12,655 bases of DNA from Verrucomicrobiota bacterium (GCA_026398285.1 JAPLTI010000118.1:1-12655); one strand, 5' to 3'. Counted from the stretch's first letter, positions 1 to 6,579 are shown. The notes: generated from the letters alone by a model not told the origin. Program-made: numbers and translations.

Positions 1-112
1 GGAGTCGGAGTCGGAGTCGGAGTCGGAGTCGGAGTCGGAGTCGGAGTCGGAGTCGGAGTCGGAGTCGGAGTCGGAGTCGGAGTCGGAGTCGGAGTCGGAG
101 TCGGAGTCGGAG
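1..112. repeat. Perfect hexanucleotide tandem repeat (GGAGTC)n coding a Pro-Thr linker
   Basis: Eighteen uninterrupted copies of GGAGTC fill positions 1-108, followed by a partial GGAG. On the minus strand this reads ACT CCG repeatedly, giving (Thr-Pro)n in the LPMO gene. The array starts at the first base of the window, so its true length is unknown. The six-base unit keeps the reading frame whatever the copy number. Confidence 0.97.
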
Positions 113-1190
113 AGGCCGTGTTGGAAGGTTGGGTGGAGAGATTTTGAATGAGGGCGGAGGCGGCGCCTGGCTCGATGATGTAGCCGATTTCTACCGATCC
201 ACCGGCGGGTATGGTTGCGTTCCAAGATTCGGGAGTGAGAGCGTATTTCGGAGCAGAGGAGCTACTCGCGAGCTTCGCGTTCCAGATACTGGAGATTTTG
301 CCCGGCGAGTCGAATTGCACTTTCCAAGCGCTGACGGGGCTGGCGGATGTATTTTTTAATAGAATCTTCATCTGCGCTCCGGATCCCCAATCACTGACGA
401 GTTGTTGAGTGACGGAGAGCACCCCGGCAGCGGGAGCTGGAGTTGGGCTGGGCGTGGCCGCAGGGCTTGGTGAAGGGGATGGCGATACAGTGGGAGTTGG
501 GCAGGTGCAGCCTGTGCCGCAGCCGCCAGGGATGGTGGCTTTTTTCGGTGCGGGCGGGACGGAGGTTTGGAGAGCGGGGTCGAAATTGTAGCCGCCAAAA
601 TCGAGATCGCTGAGGGAGAAGAAGGCTTCACCGGCTGGATCATCGCGTTGCCAGATGACATAGAGCACATGGCGGCCAACGCGCGGCGGAAAAGTCACCG
701 AGAAGCGGTAGGTATTTCCATCCAATATGGCATCGGCCGCCAAGGGAAGCGCTTCCAGGTCGGACCATTTGAGTGGCTTCGTTGGATCGTAGGTATTTTT
801 TGAGATGTAAACTTCGAAGCGGCTTGGCGAGTGCGGGACATTGGCGGAGAAGCAGGCGTCGTAGGGACCGGCTTGCACCTTGGTGGCGGGCCAGTCTACA
901 CGCGGTAGGTCGAGCCCAGCATATTTCGTGCGGCCTGCGCTGGCGAGTTGACCATCGGGAATGAGGTCGCGGTAGTTGCGCTGAGGGACAAGGAGACTGA
1001 CCTCGTGCCAATCGTAAAAAGCCTGCGTTCCAGCGACGGCAACCGCCGCCTTTCCGGCATCGCTCGTCGGCGACATCGGGTTCTCAAGAAAGACCTCATG
1101 CACGCGGCTGATTGGATTGCCCATGGAGCCATGGGCAAAACAGGAAACGCTGGAGACAAGAAGAAGCAATGCGGAGAGAAGGGAATTCAT
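1..1190 (-). CDS. Secreted AA10 lytic polysaccharide monooxygenase with CBM2 module (C-terminus outside window)
   Basis: Copper enzyme that oxidatively cleaves crystalline polysaccharide (cellulose or chitin), acting outside the cell. About 396 residues are visible. Residues 1-19 are a signal peptide (MNSLLSALLLL..., ending CFA), so cleavage exposes His20 of HGSMGNP, the N-terminal copper ligand. The second ligand is His120 in NVPHSPSRFEVYIS. Other AA10 marks are IPDGQLASAG (77-86), VIWQRDDP and FFSLSDLDF (about residue 197). A Cys-containing, Pro/Ser/Thr-rich linker (about 204-255) leads to a CBM2-like domain (about 256-355) with SDWGSG, AWKVQF, IWNAK and SWNATIPAGGSVEIGY. A perfect Pro-Thr repeat then runs off the window, so at least one more domain or a tail follows. 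No Shine-Dalgarno is seen before this ATG, but it is the only start giving a signal peptide directly before the catalytic His. Substrate (cellulose versus chitin) is not settled; CBM2 and the overall motif style favour cellulose. Confidence 0.9.
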   Translation of the reverse strand, partial: MNSLLSALLLLVSSVSCFAHGSMGNPISRVHEVFLENPMSPTSDAGKAAVAVAGTQAFYDWHEVSLLVPQRNYRDLIPDGQLASAGRTKYAGLDLPRVDWPATKVQAGPYDACFSANVPHSPSRFEVYISKNTYDPTKPLKWSDLEALPLAADAILDGNTYRFSVTFPPRVGRHVLYVIWQRDDPAGEAFFSLSDLDFGGYNFDPALQTSVPPAPKKATIPGGCGTGCTCPTPTVSPSPSPSPAATPSPTPAPAAGVLSVTQQLVSDWGSGAQMKILLKNTSASPVSAWKVQFDSPGKISSIWNAKLASSSSAPKYALTPESWNATIPAGGSVEIGYIIEPGAASALIQNLSTQPSNTASPTPTPTPTPTPTPTPTPTPTPTPTPTPTPTPTPTPT

Positions 1191-1295
1191 AAAACAACGG
1201 AGGGGTGATGCACAATTTAGACAATCTACGCGGCGAATCCGTTCAATCAGGACGAGCCTTACAGGGTCAGAGGGGAGGTTTTTCTGTTTCTTTCT

Positions 1296-1313
1296 TATCG
1301 GTATGCAGCGATA
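1296..1313. promoter_or_regulatory. Putative ArsR-family operator, copy 1 (autoregulation)
   Basis: The sequence TATCG-GTATGCAG-CGATA is a perfect 5-bp inverted repeat with an 8-bp spacer, ending 7 bases before the arsR start codon. It matches the site at 3676-3693 in 14 of 18 positions, spacer included. The ATG at 1303 lies inside it, which argues that translation begins at 1321. Confidence 0.55.
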
Positions 1314-1320
1314 TTCGGGC

Positions 1321-1647
1321 ATGGCAAAAAAACAGGCGCGCGAGGCACTGGAGCAGATTGCAGCTCGATTCCGGGCGCTTTCGGAGCCGACGCGTCTGGC
1401 GATTGTGCAGGAACTCAAGTCCGGTGAACGGACTGTTGGCGAGCTTGTGGAAGCCGTCGGATTGTCCCAGGCGAATGTGTCAAAGCAACTCTCGGTGCTG
1501 CGCGATGCGGGGTTCCTGAGGCGCGAGCAACGCGGCACGAGCGCGGTTTACTCGATAAGCGATCCGTTGGTGATGGAGCTGTGCAAACTGATGTGTGACG
1601 GCATGACCAAGCGGGCCCGCGAGGCGGCGCAGTCTTTCGTGATATGA
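1321..1647 (+). CDS. ArsR-family winged-helix repressor, probable sulfide/persulfide sensor
   Basis: A 108-residue DNA-binding repressor. Residues 12-35 (IAARFRALSEPTRLAIVQEL) are the usual ArsR opening, TVGELVEAVGLSQANVSKQLSVLRDAGFL (38-66) is the recognition helix-turn-helix, and GTSAVYSI (72-79) is the wing. The only cysteines are Cys88 and Cys92 (CKLMC) in the C-terminal helix, which may form the sensing site. It faces convergently, 10 bases away, an operon for a YgaP-like rhodanese and a persulfide dioxygenase. E. coli pairs the ArsR protein YgaV with ygaP in the same way. A matching inverted repeat precedes this gene and lies in the promoter of that operon. Start 1321 (MAKKQAREALE) is preferred over the in-frame ATG at 1303, which sits inside the operator; neither has a Shine-Dalgarno. 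The family is certain; the ligand is inferred. Confidence 0.85.
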   Translation: MAKKQAREALEQIAARFRALSEPTRLAIVQELKSGERTVGELVEAVGLSQANVSKQLSVLRDAGFLRREQRGTSAVYSISDPLVMELCKLMCDGMTKRAREAAQSFVI

Positions 1648-1652
1648 TCACG

Positions 1653-1667
1653 GCCTCTTAACGAGGC
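1653..1667. terminator. Hairpin between convergent arsR and persulfide dioxygenase genes
   Basis: GCCTC-TTAAC-GAGGC is a perfect 5-bp stem with a 5-base loop, 6 bases past the arsR stop and containing the stop codon of the opposing gene. There is no T tract on either strand, so it is at best a weak bidirectional terminator. Confidence 0.35.
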
Positions 1668-3091
1668 ACTCCGGCCGTCAGAATACCAAGTGGAGCATTT
1701 TCAAATTTGTCCGCCACGCAGGTGACCTCGTAACCATTCCGCGCAAGGAAGGCACTGGCACCTGTCGCGCGATGCCCCGTTTGGCAATGGACTAAAAGCG
1801 GAACCCTCGGAATCTCCGCGAGGCGCGGGCGAAGGCGTGTGTGGGCAAGGTTGTGGGCGTTTCGTATATGTCCGCCTACGAATTCGGTGGCCTTCCTGAC
1901 ATCAAGCGTGAAGGTGTCGCCATTCCCGCCCAACAGTGCCGGCACGGCTTGAAAATCCACGGCTTGGAATTTTGTGATCAGCTCTGCAGGAGCATCGTCA
2001 ATGGAGGAAGCTGGAAGAAATCCTGCGATGCGGTCGAATCCGATGCGAACAAGTTGGCGAACGCAATCCTGCGCGGCGGCGGCGTCATCGGCGACGATGG
2101 CGAGCTCCTGCTCAGGCGCAAGAAAGCTGCCGGCGAAATCGGAGAATTTCTCCGGCGGGGTGAAGAGGCTGCCGCGCAGATGGCCTTCCAAAAACTCCCC
2201 GCGTGACCTTGTGTCGAGAACGACAAAGTCAGGCTCGTTGAGGCTGGGGAGAATTTCATCGAGACTCATCAAACGAGCCTTCGGAAGTTCGCCCAGCACA
2301 GTAGGGCCGACTTTGTTCACATGCTTCATATTGGCGAAGTAAGCGGGCGGCTCGGATTGTCCGCTGAGAATGAAATTCACAAACGCCTCCTCGCTTTCGT
2401 TGAGGGCCAGCTTGAGCGCGGGATTGAATTTCTCCTCGTAGCCAAAGGTGGAATTCGGGATAGAGCCAAGCGCTTTGCCGCAAGCACTCCCGGCGCCGTG
2501 GGCGGGCAAGACCTGAAGATGGCAGGGCAACTCGGACACCTTGCGGAGGCTTTTATACAGAGCCCGTGCGCCCTGCTCCTGGGTGCCCTCTAGTCCGGCG
2601 GCCTGCTCCAGCAGATCGGGGCGACCGGCGTCACCTACGAAAAGGAAATCACCGCTGAGCATGGCAATCGGCTCGTTCGCCCCGCCGCCGTGGTCGGTGA
2701 CCAAATAAACGATGTGCTCCGGCGTGTGACCTGGCGTGTGCACCGCTTGCAACTCGATATTTCCGATTTTGAAGGAATCGCCATCGTGAAGCGGATGGTA
2801 ACCCGGGAGGGATTTTGCCCACTCGCTCTGCCAGTTAGGCCCGCCCTCTGCGGAGAGGTAGAGTTTAATAGATGGATCGGCGGCTGCGAATTCCCGCGCT
2901 CCACTGACGAAATCCGCGTGGATATGGGTCTCGGCGACGGCCGTGATTTTCAGCCCCTCGTGTTTGGCGATTTCTTGGTAGCGGTCGATATCCCGCTCGG
3001 GATCGACGACGACGGCTTCACCCGTTCGTTGGCACCCGATGAGGTAGGAGTATTGAGCCAAGGAGGGGTCGGAGATTTGCTTGAGAAACAT
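1658..3091 (-). CDS. CstB-like persulfide dioxygenase / pseudo-rhodanese / rhodanese fusion
   Basis: A 477-residue cytoplasmic enzyme expected to oxidise glutathione or other low-molecular-weight persulfides to sulfite or thiosulfate. Residues 1-245 are a metallo-beta-lactamase-fold dioxygenase with THIHADFVSG (His56, His58, Asp60), HTPGHTPEH (His122), SGDFLFVGD (Asp148) and LPAHG (His198). Residues about 275-365 are a rhodanese fold whose active loop reads ADDAAAAQDC and lacks the catalytic Cys at the expected place. Residues about 375-477 are an active-type rhodanese with Cys436 in VHCQTGHRATG. This order (dioxygenase, inactive rhodanese, active rhodanese) is that of Staphylococcus aureus CstB. 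Start 3091 (MFLKQISDPSLAQYSYLIG) opens the fold directly; the frame is open 20 residues further upstream, overlapping the preceding gene. It lies 13 bases downstream of the YgaP-like gene, clearly in one operon. Confidence 0.9.
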   Translation of the reverse strand: MFLKQISDPSLAQYSYLIGCQRTGEAVVVDPERDIDRYQEIAKHEGLKITAVAETHIHADFVSGAREFAAADPSIKLYLSAEGGPNWQSEWAKSLPGYHPLHDGDSFKIGNIELQAVHTPGHTPEHIVYLVTDHGGGANEPIAMLSGDFLFVGDAGRPDLLEQAAGLEGTQEQGARALYKSLRKVSELPCHLQVLPAHGAGSACGKALGSIPNSTFGYEEKFNPALKLALNESEEAFVNFILSGQSEPPAYFANMKHVNKVGPTVLGELPKARLMSLDEILPSLNEPDFVVLDTRSRGEFLEGHLRGSLFTPPEKFSDFAGSFLAPEQELAIVADDAAAAQDCVRQLVRIGFDRIAGFLPASSIDDAPAELITKFQAVDFQAVPALLGGNGDTFTLDVRKATEFVGGHIRNAHNLAHTRLRPRLAEIPRVPLLVHCQTGHRATGASAFLARNGYEVTCVADKFENAPLGILTAGVPR

Positions 3092-3104
3092 GATTCTGAA
3101 TTTG

Positions 3105-3650
3105 TTATTTGGAACCGCATGAGGAGCCTTGATTCCATGGCATGCGGGCAATGAGCATTCCCATGCCGCACCAATCCGTGGCTCCAGCGAAAATCAAACC
3201 CGCGCCGACAAATCCCGAAAGCCAGATGAACGCCGGATTGACAAATTGGGACATGAGCACACCCGAGAAGACGAGGAAGCCGGCGGCAATGCGCACCTGA
3301 CGCTCGAGCGAGATGACTCGGGATGCTCCGCGATTCACCGGCAGTCCAGCGGCGGCCCATGCCGATGTGCCGCCTTCAACCACGGAGCATTTTTCAAATC
3401 CCGACTGCTCAAGCTTGGCCGCGGCCTGTTTGGCGCGTCCACCGGATTGGCATAGGATGTAAACCGGCTTGTCTTTCGAAAAACCACCCGACGCAGCGAG
3501 CTGCGCGGCATCCAAGCGATCAAGCGGAATCAAATGGACGCCGGGCACATGGATTTGGCTGTGCTCGGCCGACGTGCGCACATCGAGAAGCTGCGCGGTG
3601 GAGTCAGATTTCAGGACGGTTTGGAGTTCGGTTGGTTGGATTGTTGTCAT
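3105..3650 (-). CDS. YgaP-like rhodanese with C-terminal membrane domain
   Basis: A 181-residue inner-membrane sulfurtransferase. Residues 1-108 form a single rhodanese domain: LLDVRTSAEH (21-30), VPGVHLIPL, and the active loop CQSGGRA with catalytic Cys67. Residues about 115-170 are the YgaP-type (DUF2892-like) membrane hairpin: an ERQVRIAAG lead-in, two hydrophobic helices (about 120-138 and 140-158), then WCGMGMLIARMPWN. The length is close to E. coli YgaP. It is the first gene of an operon with the downstream persulfide dioxygenase fusion and probably passes sulfane sulfur or persulfide to it. Its promoter region carries an inverted repeat shared with the neighbouring arsR gene. The ATG at 3650 follows a very short predicted leader with no Shine-Dalgarno. 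Confidence 0.9.
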   Translation of the reverse strand: MTTIQPTELQTVLKSDSTAQLLDVRTSAEHSQIHVPGVHLIPLDRLDAAQLAASGGFSKDKPVYILCQSGGRAKQAAAKLEQSGFEKCSVVEGGTSAWAAAGLPVNRGASRVISLERQVRIAAGFLVFSGVLMSQFVNPAFIWLSGFVGAGLIFAGATDWCGMGMLIARMPWNQGSSCGSK

Positions 3651-3671
3651 AAGAGAATGTCTTGGTTTATT

Positions 3672-3700
3672 TATATATCGCTATACATCGATTAAAGCAA
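3672..3700 (-). promoter_or_regulatory. Predicted sigma70-type promoter of the rhodanese/persulfide operon
   Basis: Reading the minus strand, TTGCTT (3700-3695) and TATATA (3677-3672) are 17 bases apart, with the start codon of the rhodanese gene 22 bases past the -10. The -35 is a weak match (3/6) and the -10 is 4/6. The operator-like repeat fills the spacer, so a bound repressor would block polymerase. Confidence 0.5.
3676..3693. promoter_or_regulatory. Putative ArsR-family operator, copy 2
   Basis: TATCG-CTATACAT-CGATT is an inverted repeat with an 8-bp spacer, sharing TATCG-N-TAT-R-CA-N-CGAT with the site before arsR. It lies between the predicted -35 and -10 of the minus-strand sulfur operon. 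An overlapping AT-rich dyad, ATATAT-N4-ATACAT (3673-3688), is also present, so the exact repressor footprint is uncertain. Confidence 0.55.
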
Positions 3701-3716
3701 TTTGTTTTTTAACAAT

Positions 3717-3722
3717 TGTAAT
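3717..3722 (+). promoter_or_regulatory. Possible -10 element of the pyruvate kinase gene
   Basis: TGTAAT matches the sigma70 -10 consensus at 5 of 6 positions, 35 bases before the start codon. No good -35 lies at normal spacing. It is the best plus-strand candidate in the divergent intergenic stretch. Confidence 0.3.
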
Positions 3723-3757
3723 CTTGCCAGTTGCGCCGCCGGGTTTTTGATAGTCGC

Positions 3758-5161
3758 ATGCGCAAGACCAAAATCATCTGCACACTGGGTCCAGCGTCCG
3801 GCTCAGAGGAAATCATCAAGGGTCTACTTGAAGCCGGAGCGAATATTTTTCGTCTGAACATGAGCCACGCGACCCACGATTGGGTGCGCGAGGTTGTGAA
3901 AAAAATCCGGCATCTTGCGGCGGAGCTGAATCTGAACTGCGGCATTCTGCTCGACACACAGGGGCCTGCGATCCGCACGGGCGACCTGCCAACGAAGTTA
4001 AATCTGAAGCCCGGAGATATTTTTGAATTTACTGTCAGGGGTGCGCGCAGCGAGGAGGATTACTCGGTGGATGTGAACTACGACGGCCTCGTCAATGACA
4101 TCCATGTCGGCGACACGGTGCTGGTGGACAACGGGGTCATCCACATGAAGGTGCTGGAAAAAAACGAGCACCGGATTCGTTGCGAGGTTCTCACCGAGGG
4201 CTCCATGGGCTCGCGGCGCCACATCAATCTGCCTGGCGTCAAAGTCGGCCTCCCTCCGCTCACGGAGAAGGACCATGCGGATATCCGGCTCGGCGTGGAG
4301 GTGGGTGTTGATTTTGTGGCGCTGAGTTTTTGCCGCGAAGCGGCGGATATTCTGGAACTCAAGCGGGTCTTGACGCAACTGGGCAGCAAAGCGCGCACGA
4401 TCGCCAAGATCGAGGACCAGAATGCGGTGAAGTTTATCAAAGACATTATTCTGGCATCCGACGCGATCATGATTGCACGCGGGGATCTCGGCATCGAATG
4501 CAAGATGGAGGAGTTGCCGATCATTCAGCGCCGCATCATCAAAAAGTGCATCCAGATTGGAAAGCCGGTCATCGTGGCGACCCACATGCTGGAAAGCATG
4601 ATCGAAAATCCCGTGCCGACACGCGCGGAGATTACCGATGTGGCCAATGCGGTCTTCGAGCAGGCCGATGCCGTGATGCTGAGCGGCGAGACAGCAGCGG
4701 GAAAATATCCCGTCGAGTGCGTGAAGGTGCTCGACCGCGTGGCACGCCGCATCGCCCAAAGCGGCGGAGCCGGATATGCAGCGGAGGCGATTTTGGAAAC
4801 ACAGCGTCAAAAGACCATCCGCGCGGCCGTGTCCCTCGCAAACTCCCTCGAGAATGCGCGCCTTGCAGTCTTCACTCGCGAAGGCGATATGGCCGACAGC
4901 ACAAGCCACCTGCGTCCCGACCGGGCGCCGATCTTTGCCTTTTCGCCCCGTGAGGAAACCGTCCGCCATCTGACCTTGAACTGGAACACACACGCTCTGC
5001 GCTTGGACTTTCACACTGATGCCGAGGAAACCTTCGCCGCAGCGGAGGAGGAATTGATCAAGCGTGGGTTGGTGGCTTCGGGTGATAAAATTATCGCCCT
5101 GCGCGAACTCATCGAGGGTCAGGAACGATTCGAATCCATCCAGATTCGCACCGTGCCGTAA
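3758..5161 (+). CDS. pyk: Pyruvate kinase
   Basis: Converts phosphoenolpyruvate and ADP to pyruvate and ATP, the last step of glycolysis, in the cytoplasm. The 467 residues match the usual bacterial length. Marks in order: KTKIICTLGPAS (3-14), FRLNMSH (31-37), LLDTQGPAIRTG (64-75), a B domain (about 76-165), catalytic Lys217 with Mg ligands Glu219 and Asp243 in IAKIED and ARGDLGIE, VATHMLESMIENPVPTRAE (273-291) and DAVMLSGETAAGKYP (304-318). A full C-terminal domain follows. The cation-site segment reads TQGPAIR where the classical K+-dependent enzyme has TKGPEIR. Start 3758 (MRKTKIICTLGP) is chosen over an upstream in-frame TTG at 3731 because the fold begins right there. It is divergent from the sulfur operon and is followed by aroE after 56 bases. 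Confidence 0.96.
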   Translation: MRKTKIICTLGPASGSEEIIKGLLEAGANIFRLNMSHATHDWVREVVKKIRHLAAELNLNCGILLDTQGPAIRTGDLPTKLNLKPGDIFEFTVRGARSEEDYSVDVNYDGLVNDIHVGDTVLVDNGVIHMKVLEKNEHRIRCEVLTEGSMGSRRHINLPGVKVGLPPLTEKDHADIRLGVEVGVDFVALSFCREAADILELKRVLTQLGSKARTIAKIEDQNAVKFIKDIILASDAIMIARGDLGIECKMEELPIIQRRIIKKCIQIGKPVIVATHMLESMIENPVPTRAEITDVANAVFEQADAVMLSGETAAGKYPVECVKVLDRVARRIAQSGGAGYAAEAILETQRQKTIRAAVSLANSLENARLAVFTREGDMADSTSHLRPDRAPIFAFSPREETVRHLTLNWNTHALRLDFHTDAEETFAAAEEELIKRGLVASGDKIIALRELIEGQERFESIQIRTVP

Positions 5162-5186
5162 CAAGGCGGGAGGTTCCCCCCGCTTG
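5162..5186 (+). terminator. Hairpin directly after the pyruvate kinase stop
   Basis: CAAGGCGGG (5162-5170) pairs with CCCGCTTG (5179-5186), with one bulged G and an 8-base loop, immediately after the stop codon. No T tract follows, so this may be a weak or Rho-assisted terminator, or an mRNA 3' end structure between pyk and aroE. Confidence 0.35.
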
Positions 5187-5217
5187 CCAGCGGATGGACT
5201 GCCTGCTTTCTTTGGGC

Positions 5218-6156
5218 ATGCAAACAAGTGTGCCGGAGATTTTTTCCGCTGAGGATTTCATTTCAAATCCTGGGAGGTTTGCTGGCTTCGAGCCGCCAGT
5301 GAGGCTTGCCGTGATAGGGGATCCGGTGGCGCACTCCAGATCGCCCGGCTTCCATAATGCGGCGCTGCGTTCTTGCGGCATCTGGGCGCAGTATGGCCGG
5401 CTTCATGTCCCGCCCGAGCGTTTTGCTGAAGTGCTGCGGACTTTGCCTGCTGCGGGATTTCTGGGTGCAAATGTGACAATTCCCCATAAAGCGGCAGCCT
5501 TGGCAGGGGTTGATGAGGCGGATGCCTACGCCCGCGCTTCGGGGAGTGTGAACACGATTGTGGTGAACGGCGAAAAGCTCATGGGCTTCAACACCGACGG
5601 GCCCGGCTTGGTTCGGGCGATCCGCGAGGAATTCAGCGTCGACCTGCGCGACCTGCGCGTGGTCCTGCTGGGTGCAGGCGGTGGAGCAGGACGCGCCATC
5701 GCCGTTCAATGCGCCATGGAACGCTGCGAGCGGCTGGTGCTGGTAAACCGCACCTTGGATAAAATCCTCCCGCTGGCTGAAGAATTGGCGCCCTATTTTC
5801 AGAGCGAGAAACTGAGCGGTCCGGCGGAGCGCATTGTAGCGATCCCTTTCGACGACGACGCCCTGCGGCGCGAGTTGGAAAATGCCGACATTCTCATCAA
5901 CGCCACCTCGCTCGGAATGAAACGCACGGACCCTCCGGCGATTTCGCCGGCTTTGCTCACCGCGAATCTCCTCGTTTACGACACCGTCTACGCGGGCGGG
6001 ACATCGCGCCTGCTCGAGGATGCGGCTGCGGCGGGCGCACGCTGTGCCAACGGCCTCGGCATGCTTCTCCATCAGGGAGCACTCTCCTTTGAAATCTGGT
6101 TCAATCGCGCCGCGCCTCTCGAGGAAATGCGCCGCGCACTCCACTCCGGCTTATGA
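5218..6156 (+). CDS. aroE: Shikimate dehydrogenase (NADP+)
   Basis: Reduces 3-dehydroshikimate to shikimate in aromatic amino acid synthesis. The 312 residues carry the shikimate-binding Ser pair in GDPVAHSRSP (Ser40, Ser42), NVTIPHK with catalytic Lys91, SVNTIV (110-115), GFNTDG with Asp127, the nucleotide loop LGAGGGAGRA (151-160), NRT (177-179, the usual NADPH-selecting motif), INATSLGM (227-234) and GLGMLLHQGALSFEIW (279-294). It is longer than E. coli AroE (272), mostly from a 30-residue N-terminal lead. The usual Pro of the YxPxxT segment is Gly in VYAGGTSRLL. The in-frame ATG at 5194 is possible; 5218 is preferred because the preceding 8 residues look unrelated and neither site has a clear Shine-Dalgarno. 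The stop overlaps the next gene by 4 bases. Confidence 0.93.
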   Translation: MQTSVPEIFSAEDFISNPGRFAGFEPPVRLAVIGDPVAHSRSPGFHNAALRSCGIWAQYGRLHVPPERFAEVLRTLPAAGFLGANVTIPHKAAALAGVDEADAYARASGSVNTIVVNGEKLMGFNTDGPGLVRAIREEFSVDLRDLRVVLLGAGGGAGRAIAVQCAMERCERLVLVNRTLDKILPLAEELAPYFQSEKLSGPAERIVAIPFDDDALRRELENADILINATSLGMKRTDPPAISPALLTANLLVYDTVYAGGTSRLLEDAAAAGARCANGLGMLLHQGALSFEIWFNRAAPLEEMRRALHSGL

Positions 6157-6458
6157 TTCTTTCCATCGCACTCACTCAATTCGTTTTCATTTCCCTCGGC
6201 ATGCTTTCGGTCAATGTGCTCCTCAAGGCCGCCGGATATGCCTCAAATGTCGCGGAACGGTTTCCCGCGTTCTCGGTGTGGATGGCCACCCAGAGCCTCT
6301 GGCTCTTTGCCCTGCCGCTCGCATGGGTCGCTTTTGCCGGGTTCTGCATGCATTTCGGCAGAGGGCCGCTTCCGGAAATTGCGGCACGCATCACGGGAGT
6401 GACCCTCGTAGTGGCAATTTTTGCCGCCTACTTCACAGCCGCCTTTCTGCTGTTTTAA
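6153..6458 (+). CDS. Small three-helix membrane protein, unknown function
   Basis: A 101-residue, strongly hydrophobic protein. Apparent membrane helices are at about 4-27, 46-68 and 79-100. A short polar loop (AAGYASNVAERFP, about 26-38) separates the first two, and GRGPLPEIAAR (69-79) precedes the last. The ATG overlaps the aroE stop (ATGA), which indicates co-transcription and probable translational coupling. I do not recognise the family. The coupling suggests expression with aroE but does not show a shared pathway. Confidence 0.7.
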   Translation: MILSIALTQFVFISLGMLSVNVLLKAAGYASNVAERFPAFSVWMATQSLWLFALPLAWVAFAGFCMHFGRGPLPEIAARITGVTLVVAIFAAYFTAAFLLF

Positions 6459-6579
6459 GCCTCAGAGGCAGGAAAAATAGGCTTCTGCAGGGTATTGGCA
6501 CCCCTTCTTCGGGCGGCGCAAAATTTTTTTTGAACACTGGCATTCTCTATGCTGTCAAAAACAGCAAATAGAAACTGCC
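6459..6579 (+). other. Intergenic region with weak hairpins and a T8 tract
   Basis: CAGAGGC (6463-6469) can pair with GCTTCTG (6481-6487). CCC-TTCTTC-GGG (6502-6513) is followed 10 bases later by eight T residues (6524-6531), a possible weak intrinsic terminator for the aroE transcript. GCTGT-CAAAA-ACAGC (6551-6565) is a small perfect hairpin just before the next gene. No confident promoter is seen. Confidence 0.3.

Noticed and set aside
1..112. CRISPR array or replication iteron
   Set aside because: The six-base unit repeats without spacers and lies in frame inside a coding region.
1136..1143. Lipoprotein signal at Cys17 of the LPMO
   Set aside because: The residues before it (SSVSC) do not fit a lipobox, and the N-terminal His after CFA must be freed for copper binding.
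3699..3717. Imperfect dyad AATTTGTT/AACAATT before pyk as a second operator
   Set aside because: It is AT-rich with a bulge and has no second copy; chance pairing is likely.
3998..5227. 409-codon open frame antisense to pyruvate kinase
   Set aside because: It mirrors a well-supported gene in GC-rich DNA, is rich in His and Asp in a way typical of reversed coding sequence, and shows no recognisable motif.
6496..6512. Sigma54-type promoter (TTGGCAC)
   Set aside because: The -24 half looks good, but the required GC of the -12 element is missing at the correct spacing.
6020..6571. 183-codon plus-strand frame over the end of aroE and the small membrane protein
   Set aside because: It overlaps two better supported genes in another frame and has shadow-like Arg/His/Ser-rich composition.
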